Assembly (NCBI GenBank): GCA_021107435.1
Contig: JAIOSV010000016.1
Coordinates: 1-64,000, forward strand
Reading direction: 5' to 3'
Length of the DNA: 64,000 nt
From: Candidatus Sabulitectum sp.
GTDB taxonomy: Bacteria > Fermentibacterota > Fermentibacteria > Fermentibacterales > JCC-6
Shown here: positions 61,545-64,000 of the stretch, piece by piece
Layout: every line of letters starts with the position of its first letter
Numbering within the stretch: the stretch's first letter is position 1
Translations under genes and position numbers: made by a program
The notes under the pieces: model-generated
Database searches by the model: none
Told to the model about the DNA's origin: nothing
What the model saw: only the letters and a program-made list of their open reading frames with translations

Positions 61545-63917
61545 CTACTCAACAAGCATTACGCTCGCTGTGGATGTTTCAGAACCCTGTCTCAGACGAA
61601 GGAAATAGATACCGGGCGAAAACCCGGACATGTCAATGTTAACTGCTCTCGACCCATTCAAGGTTCCGCTGTAAGGAGTGGCAACCATTCTGCCGCTGAG
61701 GTCGAATACATTCAATACAGCATTCCCGTCTCCGCTGACAATCACAGAAGCAGAGAATGTTACAGGATTGTTTGATATCACGCTTAATACTGTTGCAGTG
61801 CCCTGGCTGCCCTCTACGCCTGCGCTTATGCCGTCAGGATAGTGTGTTCCGTAAGCAGTTTTGCGCGGAAGAGGAGTGGGTGAAACGGCATCAGGATCAA
61901 CGAAATTAACCATTGGATCTCCGTAAAGCACGTACTGCAGTGTTTCATCTACGCCGGTGGTAGCTCCCGGAGGTGTATAGATTGTGGAGATTCTGGCGTT
62001 GCTGTAAACGGCAGCTTCACCGAGGGTGAAGTCTTCTGCTGTTACAAGATGTACCCACAGGTTCCACCACCAGCCCGAGCCGTCGAATGAAACAGAAGCA
62101 AGACTTCCGATAGAACCGATTGCGCCGTGGTTGAGTCCTATCTCGTTCATGGATCCGTTTGCCATACTGCAAGCGTTGTAGGCAATAATTACAGAATGCA
62201 TGTTGTCAAAGTCTTCGTCGAGATCTGCCTCGTAATAATCACCACCTGCTGAACCGTCGTAAACCCTTCCGTCACTGTCAGGCCACCATGGATCCTCAAA
62301 CTCTATTAAGTAATCGTCCTGGGCAATTCCGTTGTCTTCATCGAGAACTGCGATTACCGTTCCACCCCCATGGCAGGAAAAGTAAAGGAATATGGATCCG
62401 TCAATCACATCCTGCACAAAACCGCAGAGTTCAACAGCAGGCTGGGCCGGATGGGTACCGGTGCCCGGCATCGCTCCGCTGTGAAAGGCGGTATCGTAAC
62501 TTTCTCCGTAGAAGGTGGCGTACTGCCCGGGACAGCCCCCGGTATCAGCAGCATCGCTTGTTTCAGGCCACATGGGGTCGAGACCCGGTTGAGAAGGCGG
62601 CCAGCCGGGGAAGTAGCCGTTCGCGGCAGTCCAGCCCTCTTCAGGCCAGCCGAATATCTCGTTCACAACAAAATCCGAGTACCAGTTGTCCGAGAAGCTG
62701 AAGTCAGACCAGTAATGAACCTCATAGGCATTCATGGAAATAGTAACATGGTCGGGACGTGGATTTGCATGTATCACAGCGTTATAGAGGGCTCCACGGT
62801 TAATAGTTCCAATATTGTCAATCCACTCCAGAGGGAACCTTCCCGGAACTGCGCCGTCTCTCGTCAAATCAGAGGGATCACCTGTGATCGAACGTTCAAA
62901 TGTCGCGGGGAAAACTGTCTGGTTGGAAAATGCAAGTACATACTCCAGCTGATCATCCACAGTTCCTCCAACACCGTGCAGGAATGTGTAGAATTCTGCG
63001 GCAAGGGCTTCGGAGCCTGATGCTCTTATACCGGTAACTGGTCTCTCCAGCTTAGTGAAACTATCCGGTATTGATCGTCTCAGATCAGCAAGAGCGGTGA
63101 AGGCAAGACGGTCAAGACCCTCGGGAAGCTTAACCGCATATCCGGCGTAACGAGCAGCTGCCAATGCTGCTGGAAGAGCCTGCATCTCCTCCTTGTACAC
63201 GCAGGCTACTGCCTGTCCGGTAAGAGCGATTGTAGCGGGGAGCAGATCGGAAGCGCTGTCAAAATCTGTAACGGTGATGGACATTGCAGCAAGGGCATCT
63301 GTCACATCAGTAGAAACTGTACCGGGGTAGTCAAACAGAAATACCTCTGTAACTCCCATGGAAGTCAGAACCTCCACGGTGGCAGTCCCAAGGACAGTAC
63401 CGTCTGTCCAGAGAAGAGGGCAGTTATTGTTGGCAGCCCAGCTTGCTGCTGCCGCCGCACCGTTAATGTATTCTTCATCAGTATCCGACATCACGCAAAT
63501 TACAGCCTCAGGCGTAGAAGGCCATTCGGTAACTGCAATTTCAGAGGCAATCTCCTCGCATGTTCCAGTATAAATTAATTCCTCGCTGTATGGAACCATG
63601 CCCTGAACAATGGTTTTAAAAGAGGGCTCAACATTACCGATGAAGATCACGCTTCCGCTTTCTCCAACACCACTCAAATAGGTTGCCCAGTCCTCAAGAG
63701 TATAGTACCCGGATTGAGAATCCGCGCCATCAGTAACGAGGAGAGAACCATAGGAATTCCCTGCCTCCTGAAAGTAGAGAGCCGGAATGGCAGCGAAAAA
63801 GTTGTATACAGTAGGCAGGGACGCTTCATCCACATGCACAACCGCGCAACGTCCGAAAAAGTCAACCCCGAAGGCTGACAACGCAAGCACTGCAAGAATG
63901 GCAAAAGTGAGTTTCAT
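61545..63917 (-). CDS. Secreted gingipain-like (C25, clan CD) cysteine peptidase
   Basis: This 790-residue exported protein has a signal peptide (MKLTFAILAVLALSAFG). A region at about 135-245 resembles cell-wall-binding repeat 2 units (AAAAASWAANNNCPLLWTDGTVLGTATVEVL; VTEVFLFDYPGTVSTDVTDAL). The peptidase domain follows, with His516 in FLYFSCHGGG and Cys583 in IIAYNACSMANG, the His-Gly and Cys pairs of gingipain/caspase-like enzymes. The C-terminus (AVLNVFDLSGRMVATPYSG, FSPGIYFLRLRQG) is a type IX/FlgD-like sorting domain. It is probably secreted through the outer membrane and cleaves proteins; specificity is unknown. Confidence 0.78.
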   Translation of the reverse strand: MKLTFAILAVLALSAFGVDFFGRCAVVHVDEASLPTVYNFFAAIPALYFQEAGNSYGSLLVTDGADSQSGYYTLEDWATYLSGVGESGSVIFIGNVEPSFKTIVQGMVPYSEELIYTGTCEEIASEIAVTEWPSTPEAVICVMSDTDEEYINGAAAAASWAANNNCPLLWTDGTVLGTATVEVLTSMGVTEVFLFDYPGTVSTDVTDALAAMSITVTDFDSASDLLPATIALTGQAVACVYKEEMQALPAALAAARYAGYAVKLPEGLDRLAFTALADLRRSIPDSFTKLERPVTGIRASGSEALAAEFYTFLHGVGGTVDDQLEYVLAFSNQTVFPATFERSITGDPSDLTRDGAVPGRFPLEWIDNIGTINRGALYNAVIHANPRPDHVTISMNAYEVHYWSDFSFSDNWYSDFVVNEIFGWPEEGWTAANGYFPGWPPSQPGLDPMWPETSDAADTGGCPGQYATFYGESYDTAFHSGAMPGTGTHPAQPAVELCGFVQDVIDGSIFLYFSCHGGGTVIAVLDEDNGIAQDDYLIEFEDPWWPDSDGRVYDGSAGGDYYEADLDEDFDNMHSVIIAYNACSMANGSMNEIGLNHGAIGSIGSLASVSFDGSGWWWNLWVHLVTAEDFTLGEAAVYSNARISTIYTPPGATTGVDETLQYVLYGDPMVNFVDPDAVSPTPLPRKTAYGTHYPDGISAGVEGSQGTATVLSVISNNPVTFSASVIVSGDGNAVLNVFDLSGRMVATPYSGTLNGSRAVNIDMSGFSPGIYFLRLRQGSETSTASVMLVE

Positions 63918-64000
63918 CTTTCCTCCAGATATAGATTACGACACAGAATCCTGAAAACTACAACTCAATTATAAGCGAAGCCGCAGAGCCCGAAAAAAAT
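63918..64000. other. Upstream region of the peptidase gene
   Basis: Reading on the minus strand, AGGAAAG lies upstream of the peptidase ATG and forms its ribosome site. No further gene is visible before the window ends. A promoter is expected here but I cannot place it. Confidence 0.3.

Noticed and set aside
1-64000. tRNA, rRNA, CRISPR arrays, insertion sequences, prophage or integrase genes
   Set aside because: No cloverleaf, regularly spaced repeat, terminal inverted repeat with a transposase, or phage structural gene was seen on either strand.

Overview
The window reads as chromosomal DNA of a Gram-negative, didermic bacterium, probably an uncultured lineage of the FCB side of the tree (Fermentibacterota, WOR-3 or Eisenbacteria-like; this placement is inference). 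The clues are a TonB receptor with an N-terminal carboxypeptidase-regulatory-like domain, porins, many lipoproteins, a Wza/Wzz export pair, and secreted proteins that end in a FlgD/type IX-like domain of the form '(S)GIYFLRL'. Base composition looks moderate. Starts are often TTG or GTG but are backed by good Shine-Dalgarno sequences and by ATGA, GTGA or TAATG gene overlaps. I see no tRNA, rRNA, CRISPR array, insertion sequence or phage.

Region 1 (1-11.9 kb) is a metal-associated block. It holds a LolA-like lipoprotein-sorting protein (cut by the left edge), a small ORF, a DUF2023 gene joined out of frame to the 3' half of a DUF2325 gene, a DNRLRE-type secreted protein, a TonB receptor, a DtxR/MntR-family repressor, a five-gene membrane module (His/Cys-rich DUF2946-like protein, lipoprotein, PF03773 permease, TIGR03943 partner, CPFCGQQGCP mini-protein), a TPR-PAS hybrid histidine kinase and a porin. 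Seven copies of TTAG-N6-CTAA lie upstream of the sORF/LolA pair, the TonB receptor, the repressor and the porin, which points to a local metal regulon.

Region 2 (33.3 down to 11.9 kb, minus strand) is an unbroken run of 18 tightly packed genes for surface polysaccharide: Dpm1-like synthase, propeller protein, FemAB-like transferase, GT-C-like membrane protein, two glycosyltransferases, two flippases, MurB, four nucleotide-sugar enzymes, a second propeller protein, Wza, Wzz and a PhoB/PhoR-like pair at the end.

Region 3 (33.5-49.5 kb) is mixed: an outer-membrane barrel, an SppA protease fused to a barrel-like N-terminus, DUF1846, lipoproteins, a GNAT enzyme, a TrmB-type regulator, a BPL_N lipoprotein, small membrane proteins, ATP sulfurylase, a thioredoxin-fold protein, DUF1015 and GDP-mannose dehydratase.

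Region 4 (49.5-55.8 kb) is an operon of an eIF2B-like protein with an AddB/AddA-like helicase-nuclease pair. Region 5 (55.8-64 kb) has a very acidic lipoprotein, then a small-GTPase cassette (Roadblock, MglA-type GTPase, DUF4388-Roadblock-like protein, DnaA-like AAA+ ATPase without the DNA-binding domain, Roadblock), and a gingipain-like clan CD cysteine peptidase. The GTPase/DnaA-like cassette is the best candidate for an undescribed system in the window.
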